Positions 38,846 to 47,745 of a stretch of DNA of 64,000 nt are shown one piece after another (the stretch's first letter is position 1; the number at the start of each line of letters is the position of its first letter). The notes under the pieces are model-generated. The model was not told the origin of the DNA. It saw only the letters and a program-made list of their open reading frames with translations, and made no database searches. The position numbers and the translations under genes are program-made. The DNA lies in contig SFEG01000007.1 of assembly GCA_004558025.1 (NCBI GenBank), positions 1-64,000 of the forward strand, read 5' to 3'. Origin of the DNA: Clostridiales bacterium. GTDB taxonomy: Bacteria > Bacillota > Clostridia > Oscillospirales > Oscillospiraceae.

Positions 38846-39970
38846 ATGACAAAGAGAAAGCTTATAAGAATAATGTATGTAGTAACGCCGGTGATGCTGG
38901 TTTTGCTGCTGGCATTGAATGTGTTCACGATGCTGAAGGTCAAGGCGCTCGAGGACGCGGCGGCCATGGACGATACCGAGGATGTCGCGCAGGAAAATGA
39001 CGTCCACATCGGCGGTGACTATATCATAAAGGCGACGACGCAGATATCCGACGCGTATAAGTCGGGCGATAGCTCCAAGCTGTCCGACGCGGATAAGGAA
39101 ACGCTCGACATGGCAAAGAGCGTGCTCGATGAGATCATCACAGACGGTATGAGCGACTACGAAAAAGAGCTCGCCGTTTACAAGTGGATGTGCGCGAACA
39201 TCGGCTTTGACGACGGCTCGCTGGCCGTTATCCCCGACGCGGGGAGCGAGGTCGATAACCCCCACGGTGTGCTTAAATATCACAAGGCCGTCTGCGTCGG
39301 CTACGCAACGACGTTCAGGCTCTTCATGCAGATGATGGACATCGAGTGCATGGTCGTGCACGATTCGTATCTGTCGCACTCCTGGGATCTTGTCAAGCTC
39401 GACGGGCAGTGGTACCACACCGATATATATTCCGACGCACCGGACGGCAATTTCTCGCACTTTAACCTCAACGATGACGCGATGATGAATATGCAGGACT
39501 GGAACACCGATTTCTTCCCGGCGGCCGAGGGCTATAAGTATAACTACGCCTACATGAACAGAGTCGATTGCAAGGATATCTACAGCATTCCCGGTCAGCT
39601 TCGCGCGGCGATCGACGAAAAGAGCGGCGTTGCAAGCTTCGATCTCGGCAAGGATATAAGCGACAGTACATATTCGATACTTGAGACCATCATGAATCAG
39701 GTCGAAAATGCTGTTACATCCGGCAGCGATAAGGGCGTCGGGATTACATGGAGCTGGCTCCAGGCCGGAGACGATAATGTTTTCTGCGTGTACCTCAACT
39801 ACGAAAAGGAAACCGAAGATCCCGACAGCAATGTCGATATAGACGCCGAGACACAGCAGAAGATAGACGATGCGGTTAACAAGGCCTTCGGCGATGCCGG
39901 ACGCGGCGACGGAACCGATTACGATACCGCTGTCATCGGCGGCGCGAGCGAAAAGACGGTGATAAACTGA
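38846..39970 (+). CDS. Transglutaminase-like domain protein, membrane anchored
   Basis: A 374-residue protein with one N-terminal transmembrane helix (IMYVVTPVMLVLLLALNVFTML). An extracellular transglutaminase-core domain follows, with the catalytic triad Cys in KAVCVGYATTFRLF, His in LSHSWDLVKLDGQWYH and Asp in HTDIYSDAPDG. Such domains act as peptidases or cross-linkers at the cell surface. It heads a four-gene operon with DUF4358, MBOAT and DHHW proteins, which is typical for Clostridia surface-polymer modification. Its TGA overlaps the next ATG. Confidence 0.9.
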   Translation: MTKRKLIRIMYVVTPVMLVLLLALNVFTMLKVKALEDAAAMDDTEDVAQENDVHIGGDYIIKATTQISDAYKSGDSSKLSDADKETLDMAKSVLDEIITDGMSDYEKELAVYKWMCANIGFDDGSLAVIPDAGSEVDNPHGVLKYHKAVCVGYATTFRLFMQMMDIECMVVHDSYLSHSWDLVKLDGQWYHTDIYSDAPDGNFSHFNLNDDAMMNMQDWNTDFFPAAEGYKYNYAYMNRVDCKDIYSIPGQLRAAIDEKSGVASFDLGKDISDSTYSILETIMNQVENAVTSGSDKGVGITWSWLQAGDDNVFCVYLNYEKETEDPDSNVDIDAETQQKIDDAVNKAFGDAGRGDGTDYDTAVIGGASEKTVIN

Positions 39971-40452
39971 TGAAAAGGATTATCTGCACGATCTGTGCGT
40001 TCGCAATGGCATTTTCCCTTTGCGCCTGCGGCAATAAGACCCAAAGCGTTATTGACATGCATGAGCTGCAAAAAAGCATGACAGATGCCGATAAGAGCCT
40101 GCCGGAGATGAAAATTTCAGGCAGTTGGGATGAAAATGCCGAAAAAGCCTTTTCATATCTGTCCGATATGGAGTATAATAAAATTCACGGTTTTTTCCTC
40201 GCGTATGCGGCTGACGGCATGGCATATGAGATCGCCGTCGTGCAGATGAAGGATAAGTCCGACGCGGATGCAATGGAGGACAGCCTCAACGAGCATGTTC
40301 AGACGCGCGTCCGGATGTATAAGACCTACGAGCCCGAGCAGGTCGACCGTGCGTCAAGCGCCGTGGTCAAGACGATTGGCGACTGCGTGCTGCTCATAAT
40401 GAGCGACGCGCCGCAGAACGCAGAGACGGCGTTTAAAGAATTTACAAAGTAA
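39970..40452 (+). CDS. DUF4358-like lipoprotein
   Basis: A 160-residue exported lipoprotein. The signal peptide ends with the lipobox LCACG, so Cys20 would be acylated. The remainder (VIDMHELQKSM, FFLAYAADGMAYEIAVVQMKDKSDADAMEDSLNEHVQTR, VKTIGDCVLLIMSD) matches the DUF4358 pattern found next to MBOAT and DHHW genes. Its role is probably as an accessory protein of the O-acylation machinery. Its ATG overlaps the previous stop (TGATG). Confidence 0.85.
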   Translation: MKRIICTICAFAMAFSLCACGNKTQSVIDMHELQKSMTDADKSLPEMKISGSWDENAEKAFSYLSDMEYNKIHGFFLAYAADGMAYEIAVVQMKDKSDADAMEDSLNEHVQTRVRMYKTYEPEQVDRASSAVVKTIGDCVLLIMSDAPQNAETAFKEFTK

Positions 40453-40466
40453 CGGAGACATAACAG

Positions 40467-41867
40467 ATGGTATTCAGCAGCACGATATTTCTATGCGTTT
40501 ATTTGCCCCTTGTTCTGTTGGGCTACTATATCTGCCCGAAGAAGGGGAAGAATCTGTTCCTGCTGATAGTCAGTCTCGTGTTCTATGCATGGGGCGAGCC
40601 GAAGTATGTTTTCCTGATGATATTCTCCATCCTGATAAACTATGTCTTCGGCCTTTCGATGGATAAGCACCGCGAGAATAAGAAGCGCCTGAAGCTCATG
40701 CTCGTTCTCTCGGTCGCCATTGACCTCGGACTGCTGAGCGTGTTTAAATACACGGACTTTATCATCACGAACATAAACTCGATATTCAACACCGGCTTTG
40801 ACCTCCTGAATATTGCCCTGCCCATCGGCATCTCGTTCTATACCTTCCAGGCGATGAGCTACACCATCGACGTTTACCGCGACAATGTCCGCGTTCAGCG
40901 AAACCTCATCGATTTCGGCATGTACATAACCATGTTCCCGCAGCTCATCGCGGGACCTATCGTCCGCTACGCCGATGTTCAGGATCAGCTAACCGAGCGC
41001 AGCGTAACGACAGCCGACTTTTCCGAGGGCATCATGCGTTTTGTTGTCGGCCTCGGCAAAAAGGTACTGCTTGCAAATCAGATGGGCGCGGTGTGGACGG
41101 ATATATATGCCCTCGGCGGCGACGTTTCCGCTCTCATGGCGTGGACGGGCGCGGTGGCGTTTACCTTCCAGATTTACTTCGACTTCTCCGGCTATTCGGA
41201 TATGGCCATCGGCCTCGGCCGAATGTTCGGCTTCAAATTCCCCGAAAACTTCCGCTATCCGTATGAATCGGTCTCGATAACCGACTTCTGGCGCCGCTGG
41301 CATATCACCCTGAGCACCTGGTTCAAGGAATATCTCTACATCCCCCTCGGCGGCAACCGCCGCGGCCTTGCCCGTCAGGCGCTCAACCTCCTGATAGTCT
41401 GGTCGCTCACCGGCTTCTGGCACGGCGCGGGCTGGAACTTCGTCATGTGGGGTCTGTACTATTTCGCGATCCTGTTTATCGAAAAGCTGTTCCTGCTAAA
41501 GGCACTTGATAAGCTGCCGAAATTTTTCCGCCATGTGTATGCGCTGCTGCTGATCGTCATCGGCTGGGTCATATTCGCAAGCGACGATGTGAGTGTGCTT
41601 TTGCCGTACCTCGGCTCGATGTTCGGCGCAAACGGCGCGATCGGCGGCATGGATGTGTACACGCTTCTGACCAAGGCGGTGCTCATAATTATCTGCTGTA
41701 TTGCATCGACCGAGCTTCCAAAGCGCCTGTTCGTCACCGCAGCGGGCAAAATGAACGAAAAGGCAGCCTTCGCCGTAAAGAGTGTTCTCACTCTGGCGCT
41801 TCTGGCGCTGAGCTTTGTCTTCCTCATCGGCGACAGCTACAATCCCTTCCTGTATTTCAGATTTTAA
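40467..41867 (+). CDS. MBOAT family O-acyltransferase (AlgI/DltB-like)
   Basis: A 466-residue polytopic membrane protein. The family signatures are GISFYTFQAMSYTIDVYR near residue 130, ITDFWRRWHITLSTWFKEYLYIPLGGNR near 275 and LTGFWHGAGWNFVMWGLYY near 315, with the invariant catalytic histidine in FWHGA. It passes acetyl groups from the cytosol through the membrane for transfer onto an extracellular polymer by the DHHW protein downstream. It lies 14 bases after the DUF4358 gene and 12 before the DHHW gene. Confidence 0.95.
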   Translation: MVFSSTIFLCVYLPLVLLGYYICPKKGKNLFLLIVSLVFYAWGEPKYVFLMIFSILINYVFGLSMDKHRENKKRLKLMLVLSVAIDLGLLSVFKYTDFIITNINSIFNTGFDLLNIALPIGISFYTFQAMSYTIDVYRDNVRVQRNLIDFGMYITMFPQLIAGPIVRYADVQDQLTERSVTTADFSEGIMRFVVGLGKKVLLANQMGAVWTDIYALGGDVSALMAWTGAVAFTFQIYFDFSGYSDMAIGLGRMFGFKFPENFRYPYESVSITDFWRRWHITLSTWFKEYLYIPLGGNRRGLARQALNLLIVWSLTGFWHGAGWNFVMWGLYYFAILFIEKLFLLKALDKLPKFFRHVYALLLIVIGWVIFASDDVSVLLPYLGSMFGANGAIGGMDVYTLLTKAVLIIICCIASTELPKRLFVTAAGKMNEKAAFAVKSVLTLALLALSFVFLIGDSYNPFLYFRF

Positions 41868-41879
41868 GAGGTGAGCGTG

Positions 41880-42980
41880 ATGAAAAAATTCCATATCGCG
41901 CTTATCGCGCTGTTCCTGGCCGTAATTATCCTGCCCTCGGCGCTGGTTTTTGCCGGCGAGGACAAGACCTTTTCCGATAACGAGAACCGCATGCTGCAAA
42001 CTGCGCCGAAGCTCACGATGAGCAGCATACTCGACGGCAGCTTTCAGGATAAGATAACCGACTATATCTCCGATCAGTTTCCGGCGCGCGATACGTGGAC
42101 GAAGCTCGGAACGGACGTAAAAAAGCTCCTCGGCTTTAAGGATATCGGCGGCGCGTACCTCGGCGAGGACGGCTACTACATGGAAAAGATAACGCCCGAC
42201 AGCATCGACGAGACGAATCTTCGCCGCAATCTTATGCTCGTTTCGGATTTTCTGGGTGCAAATAAGGACATTCCCGCGACGATGCTCCTCGTTCCTGCGA
42301 CGGGTACGGTCATGAGCGATAAGCTCCCTGAGCATGCGCAGATGTACGATGCGCAGAAGCTTTATGAGACGGTGAAGTCCGCGCTGCCCGATGTGAGCTT
42401 CCCCGACCTGTACTCGGCGCTTGCCGAGGCCAAAACCTCGCAGCAGGTATATTACCGCACCGACCACCACTGGACGTGGTACGGCGCACACACGGCATAT
42501 AAAACGCTCCTGCCTGACGGAAAGTACGGCGCTTCCCCCGAGCTTTTTGCCGACGACTTCCTCGGCACGACCTACTCCAAGACCCTCGACTCCGCGGCAA
42601 AGCCCGACGATGTTTATATCTCGCGTGTTGCCGATAGCATAAGCGTTACGGCCGACGGCAAGGATATACCGCTTTACGATATGTCCGCCTCCGGCGAAAA
42701 GGATAAATACAAGGTCTTTTTCGGCGGCAACTACGGCGAGACGACGATAACGGGCGGCTGCGATAACGGCAAGACTCTGCTTGTAATAAAAGACTCGTTT
42801 GCAAACAGCCTCGTGCCATTCCTCACGGCAGATTATGAGAATATCATCATGCTCGATCTGCGCTATTACATGGGCTCGGCACAGCAGCTGATCGCGGAGA
42901 AAAACGTCTCCGAGATCCTCTTCGTGTGCGAGATGAGCAGCTTTGCAAACGACAAGAACATGGTCAAGTTAGGATTTTAA
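41880..42980 (+). CDS. DHHW family protein (AlgX/AlgJ-like SGNH acetyltransferase)
   Basis: A 366-residue exported protein with an N-terminal signal anchor (FHIALIALFLAVIILPSALVFA). TDHHWTWYGAH near residue 200 is the DHHW motif giving the Asp-His of an SGNH triad, and LLVIKDSFANSLVPFL near 305 carries the serine. NENRMLQTAPKLT near the start is also typical. It would transfer acetyl from the MBOAT partner onto a surface polysaccharide. ATG at 41880 is chosen because GAGG lies 8 bases upstream. A strong terminator follows, closing the operon. Confidence 0.93.
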   Translation: MKKFHIALIALFLAVIILPSALVFAGEDKTFSDNENRMLQTAPKLTMSSILDGSFQDKITDYISDQFPARDTWTKLGTDVKKLLGFKDIGGAYLGEDGYYMEKITPDSIDETNLRRNLMLVSDFLGANKDIPATMLLVPATGTVMSDKLPEHAQMYDAQKLYETVKSALPDVSFPDLYSALAEAKTSQQVYYRTDHHWTWYGAHTAYKTLLPDGKYGASPELFADDFLGTTYSKTLDSAAKPDDVYISRVADSISVTADGKDIPLYDMSASGEKDKYKVFFGGNYGETTITGGCDNGKTLLVIKDSFANSLVPFLTADYENIIMLDLRYYMGSAQQLIAEKNVSEILFVCEMSSFANDKNMVKLGF

Positions 42981-42986
42981 AACATG

Positions 42987-43031
42987 AAAAAACCGACACT
43001 CTGTGTGCGAAACACAGAGTGTCGGTTTTTT
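42987..43031 (+). terminator. Terminator of the DHHW operon
   Basis: The stem AACCGACACTCTGTGT/ACACAGAGTGTCGGTT is followed by TTTT. The repeat edge TTTTTTAGAGGCGC begins within the T-tract. Confidence 0.92.
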
Positions 43032-43110
43032 AGAGGCGCATTAAGTCATCTACGGATACGCATATTGCGTCAGCCCGACCGGTAAGTACCGATGAAACCA
43101 TAAAAAACGG
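43026..43110. repeat. MITE-like dispersed repeat, copy 14 (left arm)
   Basis: TTTTTTAGAGGCGCATTAAG, then CGTCAGCCCGACCGGTAAGT. The right half is missing. It docks on the DHHW operon terminator. Confidence 0.7.
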
Positions 43111-43146
43111 GCTGCGTGAAAAACACGGGGGGCGGATTTTTATATA

Positions 43147-43317
43147 TCAGAGCTCGATTTCGCCGAACTCTTTTTCGAATGCCGCAACGCGGCGCTTTAT
43201 CATCTGCTCAAGCTCGCGATTTTTAGTTCTGCCCTCATACTCGGCAATATAGCCGAACTTTTCGAGCAGGTCACGGTCTATTCTCATTGTATAACGAGCT
43301 TTTTCGTCAAGCGGCAT
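43147..43317 (-). CDS. Ribbon-helix-helix (Arc-like) DNA-binding protein
   Basis: A 56-residue protein. ARYTMRIDRDLLEKFGYIAE is the N-terminal strand plus first helix of the Arc/MetJ fold, and YEGRTKNRELEQMIKRRVAAFEKEFGEI is the second helix. It would bind DNA as a dimer of dimers. GGAGG is 8 bases before the ATG. It diverges from the small broken gene at 43440 and lies in an AT-rich patch with other small accessory-type genes, suggesting a remnant of a mobile or toxin-antitoxin-like region; that origin is inferred. Confidence 0.82.
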   Translation of the reverse strand: MPLDEKARYTMRIDRDLLEKFGYIAEYEGRTKNRELEQMIKRRVAAFEKEFGEIEL

Positions 43318-43439
43318 TGGGAAATCCTCCGTTTATGTTGTTGACAAAATTATATCCGCATTCTATTATTATGTGTAAATTCGACTCATTTATAAATCAA
43401 TTATGACTCATAAATGACTCAGTAAACGGAGGAGTAACA

Positions 43440-43595
43440 ATGTATAAAAAGCTGTATTTCATGATGTTTAACCGCATGACGGATGCCGTCAATGCTCTGA
43501 AAGAAGGGCGAAACGATGACGCATTGCGGGCGCTTCAAGGTGCGTAGGAAGAAGCAGAGCAGATTTTCATAGAAAACGGAGAAGACGGAAAATAA
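43440..43595 (+). pseudogene. Small accessory protein gene with internal amber stop
   Basis: MYKKLYFMMFNRMTDAVNAL opens a frame after GGAGG. It resembles short proteins common in Clostridia mobile regions (MYKKLYFxMFN..). The frame stops at TAG (43545-43547) after 35 codons and continues in the same frame with EEAEQIFIENGEDGK to a TAA at 43595. This is the expected length and C-terminus, so the TAG looks like a point mutation. A short 35-residue product remains possible. Confidence 0.6.
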
Positions 43596-43629
43596 AAAAA
43601 CGCCCCCTGTGCTGAAAACCGCACAGGGG
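43591..43629 (-). terminator. Possible minus-strand terminator
   Basis: The stem CCCCTGTGC/GCACAGGGG has an A-run on its low-coordinate side, which is a T-run on the minus strand. It could end transcripts coming from the HAD/P-type ATPase operon. The AT-rich 43640-43790 region next to it has no gene I can name. Confidence 0.5.
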
Positions 43630-43794
43630 ATCCGGTTTGTCATAAAAAGCAAAAACCGCCACTCTGCCAAGTGACGGTTCTGCATAAGTGACTATTCACT
43701 AACTGGTACCTAACTTCAAGAGCTAACCGCTTGTCGCAGCACTCTTTATATGCTTATTATAACGTCTGCCTCGACCCGTGTCAAGGCGGGCGCT

Positions 43795-44367
43795 TTATTT
43801 TTCCTCAGGCCAGGGAACGGGAGTCTGCCCCTTGTCAACGATAAGATACGCCTTCTGCGCGATGCGCGCCATCGGCGCATCGGACAGGGAATCGGAGTAG
43901 AACGCCTCGGTCACGGCTCCCGGGTGGGCTTCGTAGAATCTGCGCACCTTTTCCTCGCCAAAGCAGTTTTTGCCGTGCATTTTCGCGGTGTGCTTATCCA
44001 TGAGCGAGGCGATAAGCTCAATGCCGAGTCTGTCCGTCATGGGCTTTACGACAAACTCCGGCGACGCGGAAATGACGATATCGTCCTTGCTGTGCTGCGC
44101 ACGGTACCATGGGGCTATCCAACTTTCGTGCTCATCCCAGTAGACCTTCAGAACCGCGTCAACATCGTCGATGCGGCGCACAAAGCTGAATATATGCTCC
44201 TTGAGCGTCTCCTTCGGAATGATCTTCAGCAGGTACAGCGGCACTATAACGGCCATTCTCGGCGCCCACAGCAAAAACGTCAGCGGGTGGCGGCGCATGT
44301 ACCACAGCACGAAGGTCATCGAGGAGTCGGGGTAAAATATCGTCTTGTCAAAATCGTATGTATTCAT
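43795..44367 (-). CDS. HAD superfamily phosphatase (phosphoserine-phosphatase-like)
   Basis: A 190-residue HAD hydrolase of subfamily IB type. The nucleophile motif is YDFDKTIFYPDSS at residues 4-16 (DFDKT). Motif II is IVISASPEF near 100. The motif IV region, FYSDSLSDAPM, carries metal-binding aspartates near 160. A mid-protein helical cap with hydrophobic stretch lies between. The substrate is unknown. The start overlaps the end of the P-type ATPase gene by 4 bases, so the two are cotranscribed. Confidence 0.88.
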   Translation of the reverse strand: MNTYDFDKTIFYPDSSMTFVLWYMRRHPLTFLLWAPRMAVIVPLYLLKIIPKETLKEHIFSFVRRIDDVDAVLKVYWDEHESWIAPWYRAQHSKDDIVISASPEFVVKPMTDRLGIELIASLMDKHTAKMHGKNCFGEEKVRRFYEAHPGAVTEAFYSDSLSDAPMARIAQKAYLIVDKGQTPVPWPEEK

Positions 44368-46253
44368 ATAGCCACCTTATATATCCTGAATGCGGCGAAG
44401 AGCGCCGACGCGAAAACGAGCGTGTCTGCGCACACGGCGGCGATCATGCCGATGCTGCCGAACGCGGCAAGCAGCAAAACTGCGAGCTTTACAAGCATTG
44501 CGAGCAGGAAATCGAGCCGAACGGTTTTGCTCGTTATTTTGCATATGCGCAGAGCCAGCGGCAGCTTGCGGATATCGTCGCTCATGATGAGTATGCCGGA
44601 CTTTGAAGCCGCGGCCTTGGCGCTCAGTGCGCCCATTGCAACGCCGATGTCCGCGCGCCTGAGCACCGCCGCGTCGCTGAGTGCGTCGCCCACGAACGCG
44701 AGCTTGCCGGTGTGCTTTTCGCGCAGAAGCTCGCTTACGGCGACGACCTTGTCCTCCGGCATAAGCTCCGTCATGACGTCCGACACGCCGAGGGCGCGAC
44801 CCACGGCCTTTCCGACGCGGTCGGTGTCGCCCGTTAAGAGCACTGCCTTTTCTATCCCGGCATCGTACAGCTCGCGCACGGCGTCCTTCGCGCCGTCCTT
44901 GACCCTGTCGTCGATGATTATATAGCCGTAGTATATCCCGCCGGCCGCGACGTGCACGACGGACAGGTGTCTGTCGGTGCGGTCGCATTTTATGCCGTTT
45001 GTGTTCATGAGCGCCGTGTTTCCGACGAGCACCCTGCGGCCGTATACGTCGGCCTCGACGCCGCGTCCGGCAAGCTCACGCACATTCGTGACGTGCGCGG
45101 GGTCAATATGCGTCGTGCCGGCTCTGCGCAGTGACAGGGCGATCGGGTGATTTGAATAGCTCTCGGCTGCCGCGGCGAGCGATACAAGGTCTGCGCTGCT
45201 TATGCCCTTGGGCTCGACGCCCGTAACGGAAAAGCTGCCCTCCGTGACCGTGCCGGTCTTGTCCATAACGACTGTTGCCGAGGAGGCGAGCCGCTCAAGC
45301 TCACTCTTGCCGCGGATGATTATGCCGTGTCCAACGGCGCTGCTCAAGCCTGCAAAATACGCCATCGAGGACGCCGTGAGAGGCGCGACAAGCGAGGCGG
45401 AGGCGAGGAATATGAGCGCTCTGTGCGTCCAGTCGAGCCAGTCGCCCGTTATGATAGATGGAACGACCGCCAGCGCTATGGCGAGGAAAATGACGATAGG
45501 CGTGAATAATTTCGATATCCGCGCAAAGCGCTTTTCGCGCTTTGAAACGCTCTTCGGCGCGTTCTCGACGAGCTCGGCCGTGCGCATGAGCGTTGAGTTG
45601 TTATACAGCCCCGTGACGCGTATTTTCAGCGTTGAGCCGAGGTTTACGCAGCCGGAGGCGACCTCGTTGCCGACACCGACGTCGATGCTCTTGTGCTCGC
45701 CCGTGTAGGCGGAAGCGTCAATAGAGCTTGCGCCGTCGACGACTATGCCGTCAAGAGGTATAAGCTCGTCTTTGCCGACGGTCATGACCGTCCCCGGACG
45801 GATGCGGCTCGGGTCGACCATGTTCATTTTGCCGTCCTGCTCCACGGCGACGTACTCGGGCCTGAGATAAGCCAGATACGGCGTGCGTTTGCGGTTCTTT
45901 TCGGAGAAGATGAGCTCAAGGCAGCTGCCGACGTCAAATGCGACGAGGACGAAAAACGCCTCGGTGAAGTTCTGCATGCAGCCTGTTCCGATGCAGGCGA
46001 GAATGATGAGCATGTCGTATGACAGCACCTTGCCGCCGCGGAGCTTTTCGCCTGCCCTGCGCAGCGGAGTGAATGCCGCCGCGAGGGGCGGCACGACGCC
46101 CATAACGATAGTCAGCCACTTCGGAAGGTTTACATATGCCGCGCCGACCGCCGAGGCCGCGATAAACAGCGCAAGAGCGATTATAAGCGGCAAAAGCTCG
46201 CGCTCAAGCTCAATGTGCGCTTTGCCGCGCCGGCGGGTATCCTTATGTTTCAT
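44364..46253 (-). CDS. P1B-like P-type ATPase without the CPC membrane motif
   Basis: A 629-residue P-type ATPase with phosphorylation motif DKTGTVTEG near 306, an SNHPIALSL nucleotide-domain motif like the P1B HP motif, an actuator TGE (AYTGEHKSID) and hinge GDALSDAAVLRRADIG. Eight or so membrane helices are seen, with no N-terminal metal-binding domain. In P1B pumps the sixth helix has CPC or a variant; here LASASLVAPLTASSMAYF has no cysteine at all. It is therefore probably not a Cu or Zn/Cd exporter of usual type, and its ion is unclear. GGAGG is 7 bases before the ATG at 46253. Confidence 0.87.
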   Translation of the reverse strand: MKHKDTRRRGKAHIELERELLPLIIALALFIAASAVGAAYVNLPKWLTIVMGVVPPLAAAFTPLRRAGEKLRGGKVLSYDMLIILACIGTGCMQNFTEAFFVLVAFDVGSCLELIFSEKNRKRTPYLAYLRPEYVAVEQDGKMNMVDPSRIRPGTVMTVGKDELIPLDGIVVDGASSIDASAYTGEHKSIDVGVGNEVASGCVNLGSTLKIRVTGLYNNSTLMRTAELVENAPKSVSKREKRFARISKLFTPIVIFLAIALAVVPSIITGDWLDWTHRALIFLASASLVAPLTASSMAYFAGLSSAVGHGIIIRGKSELERLASSATVVMDKTGTVTEGSFSVTGVEPKGISSADLVSLAAAAESYSNHPIALSLRRAGTTHIDPAHVTNVRELAGRGVEADVYGRRVLVGNTALMNTNGIKCDRTDRHLSVVHVAAGGIYYGYIIIDDRVKDGAKDAVRELYDAGIEKAVLLTGDTDRVGKAVGRALGVSDVMTELMPEDKVVAVSELLREKHTGKLAFVGDALSDAAVLRRADIGVAMGALSAKAAASKSGILIMSDDIRKLPLALRICKITSKTVRLDFLLAMLVKLAVLLLAAFGSIGMIAAVCADTLVFASALFAAFRIYKVAI

Positions 46254-46359
46254 TGCGTGGCCTCCAAAACTAAATGTCAATCAATATATAAAATGATACG
46301 CAATAATGCGCCCTCTGTCAAATCCGCATACACATAAATTTAATAAAATGCCTTATTCC

Positions 46360-46388
46360 TTGACATAATCTTTACCGGATGTTATGCT
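46360..46388 (+). promoter_or_regulatory. Promoter of the S24-type regulator gene
   Basis: TTGACA (46360-46365), 17 bases, TATGCT (46383-46388). A TATAAT-like alternative overlaps at 46389. Confidence 0.7.
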
Positions 46389-46419
46389 ATAATAAAAATT
46401 AATGTAGGAGGTGTGCCGC

Positions 46420-47163
46420 TTGAGAGGCTCGATGCTCAAGGAGATACTTCAGGAGCAGGGCATAAGCATAAGCGAGCTTGCCCGAAGGCTGAACGTTTCC
46501 GCACAGACGCTTTACAGCATGGTAAAGCGCGATAATCAGAAGGTCGATTTCGACATGATGATGCATATATGCAAGCAGCTCGACGTTCCGGTCGAGCGAC
46601 TGTGCGAGGATGCAGCGCTGCCGAAGATGCCCGATCTGCGCGAGTGGCAGTTTATCGGGAAATACAGGCGACTGTCCGACAGCGGGAAGGAGCTCGTCGA
46701 CATGGTCATCGACCATGAGCTCAATCGCCGTGAGGAAGCTTCGGCGCAGCAGCCGAAGGAGAGCAGGATCATACCTCTTTATCTCACCCCGGCGGCCGCG
46801 GGCTACGCGTCGCCCGCCCTCGGCGACGATTATGAGGACTATACGGTCGATAAAAGCAGCACGGCCGACTTTGCCGTGCGCATCGACGGCGACAGCATGG
46901 AGCCGTATATACACGACGGCGATATTGCCCTGTGCAAGCGCGGAGCCATCATACATGACGGCGACGTGGGTCTGTTTTTCGTCGACGGCGACATGAAGTG
47001 CAAGCAGTATTGCCAGGACTACAGCGGAAACGTCTACCTGTTCTCGGCAAACCGTGACAGGAGCGACGCCGACGTTACGATCATGGCAAGCTCGGGCATA
47101 ACTCTCATGTGCTTTGGCAAGGTGCTGCTCGATAAGAGCATACCTCTGCCGGAAATGCGGTGA
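46420..47163 (+). CDS. XRE-type regulator with S24 (LexA/CI-like) peptidase domain
   Basis: A 247-residue protein. The N-terminal XRE helix-turn-helix is GISISELARRLNVSAQTLYSMVKR. The C-terminal S24 domain has catalytic serine in IDGDSMEPYIHDGD near 164 and lysine in VDGDMKCKQY near 190, with a probable self-cleavage site before it. It resembles phage CI-like or SOS-linked repressors. TTG at 46420 is preferred (AGGAGG 8 bases upstream); GTG 46411 or ATG 46432 are alternatives. It is divergent from the P-type ATPase and could control it, but that is a guess. Confidence 0.9.
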   Translation: MRGSMLKEILQEQGISISELARRLNVSAQTLYSMVKRDNQKVDFDMMMHICKQLDVPVERLCEDAALPKMPDLREWQFIGKYRRLSDSGKELVDMVIDHELNRREEASAQQPKESRIIPLYLTPAAAGYASPALGDDYEDYTVDKSSTADFAVRIDGDSMEPYIHDGDIALCKRGAIIHDGDVGLFFVDGDMKCKQYCQDYSGNVYLFSANRDRSDADVTIMASSGITLMCFGKVLLDKSIPLPEMR

Positions 47164-47167
47164 CGCC

Positions 47168-47740
47168 ATGACATACGAAAACAAGCTGCCCTCCGGCTTC
47201 AAGACGGAGACTGTCGACTTAGACAACGATAAAAAGCTCCGAATAAAGCTATATGCCGCGACGCTCCTCGCAGCGGCCGTTATCATCGCGCTCGGCTGTC
47301 TTATAAAAAACATAAGCCTGCTGTTCGATGCGCCGGGCTTTTTCGCGCTGCTGGGGAGATTTATCCTCATCATGCTCATCATCGCAGTCGGCCTTGTCGG
47401 GCAGGAATACTTAAAGTGCTTTGTCCTGGGCAAGCTCACCTCAAAGCCTGCGCGCGTCATGCGCGGCAGGATGAGCGCAAGGATAGAATATAAATGCTGG
47501 CTGGATAAGAAAAGCTATATTATCATGAGCCTTGCACCGGCTGCGGCCGAGTGCCTTCTAATGATAATCTTCATGCTCATTCTGCCCGATAAGCTTTTCT
47601 GGCAGTGCTATGTGGTATTCACAGTCGTTTTCGCCGGGGCGGCGGGCGACGCGTATATCGCGTACAGGCTGCTGAGGGAAAAGCGCGATGTGCGCGTAAA
47701 AAACGAGGAATATAAAATACTGATTGCTACGGAGAAATGA
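47168..47740 (+). CDS. DUF3267-like membrane protein with degenerate zincin motif
   Basis: A 190-residue protein with about four transmembrane helices. Its pattern fits DUF3267 (predicted zincin proteases of Firmicutes), including the MSLAPAAAECLLMIIF segment, but where the family has HExxH this one has GQEYLKC, so both zinc histidines are missing. It may be catalytically dead, or not a true member. ATG at 47168 is 5 bases after the regulator gene stop. The next gene follows after 5 bases. Confidence 0.65.
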   Translation: MTYENKLPSGFKTETVDLDNDKKLRIKLYAATLLAAAVIIALGCLIKNISLLFDAPGFFALLGRFILIMLIIAVGLVGQEYLKCFVLGKLTSKPARVMRGRMSARIEYKCWLDKKSYIIMSLAPAAAECLLMIIFMLILPDKLFWQCYVVFTVVFAGAAGDAYIAYRLLREKRDVRVKNEEYKILIATEK

Positions 47741-47745
47741 TATAA

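Noticed and set aside
43591..43790. Possible tRNA or att site in the AT-rich stretch
   Set aside because: Short hairpins occur but no cloverleaf or flanking direct repeat could be found.
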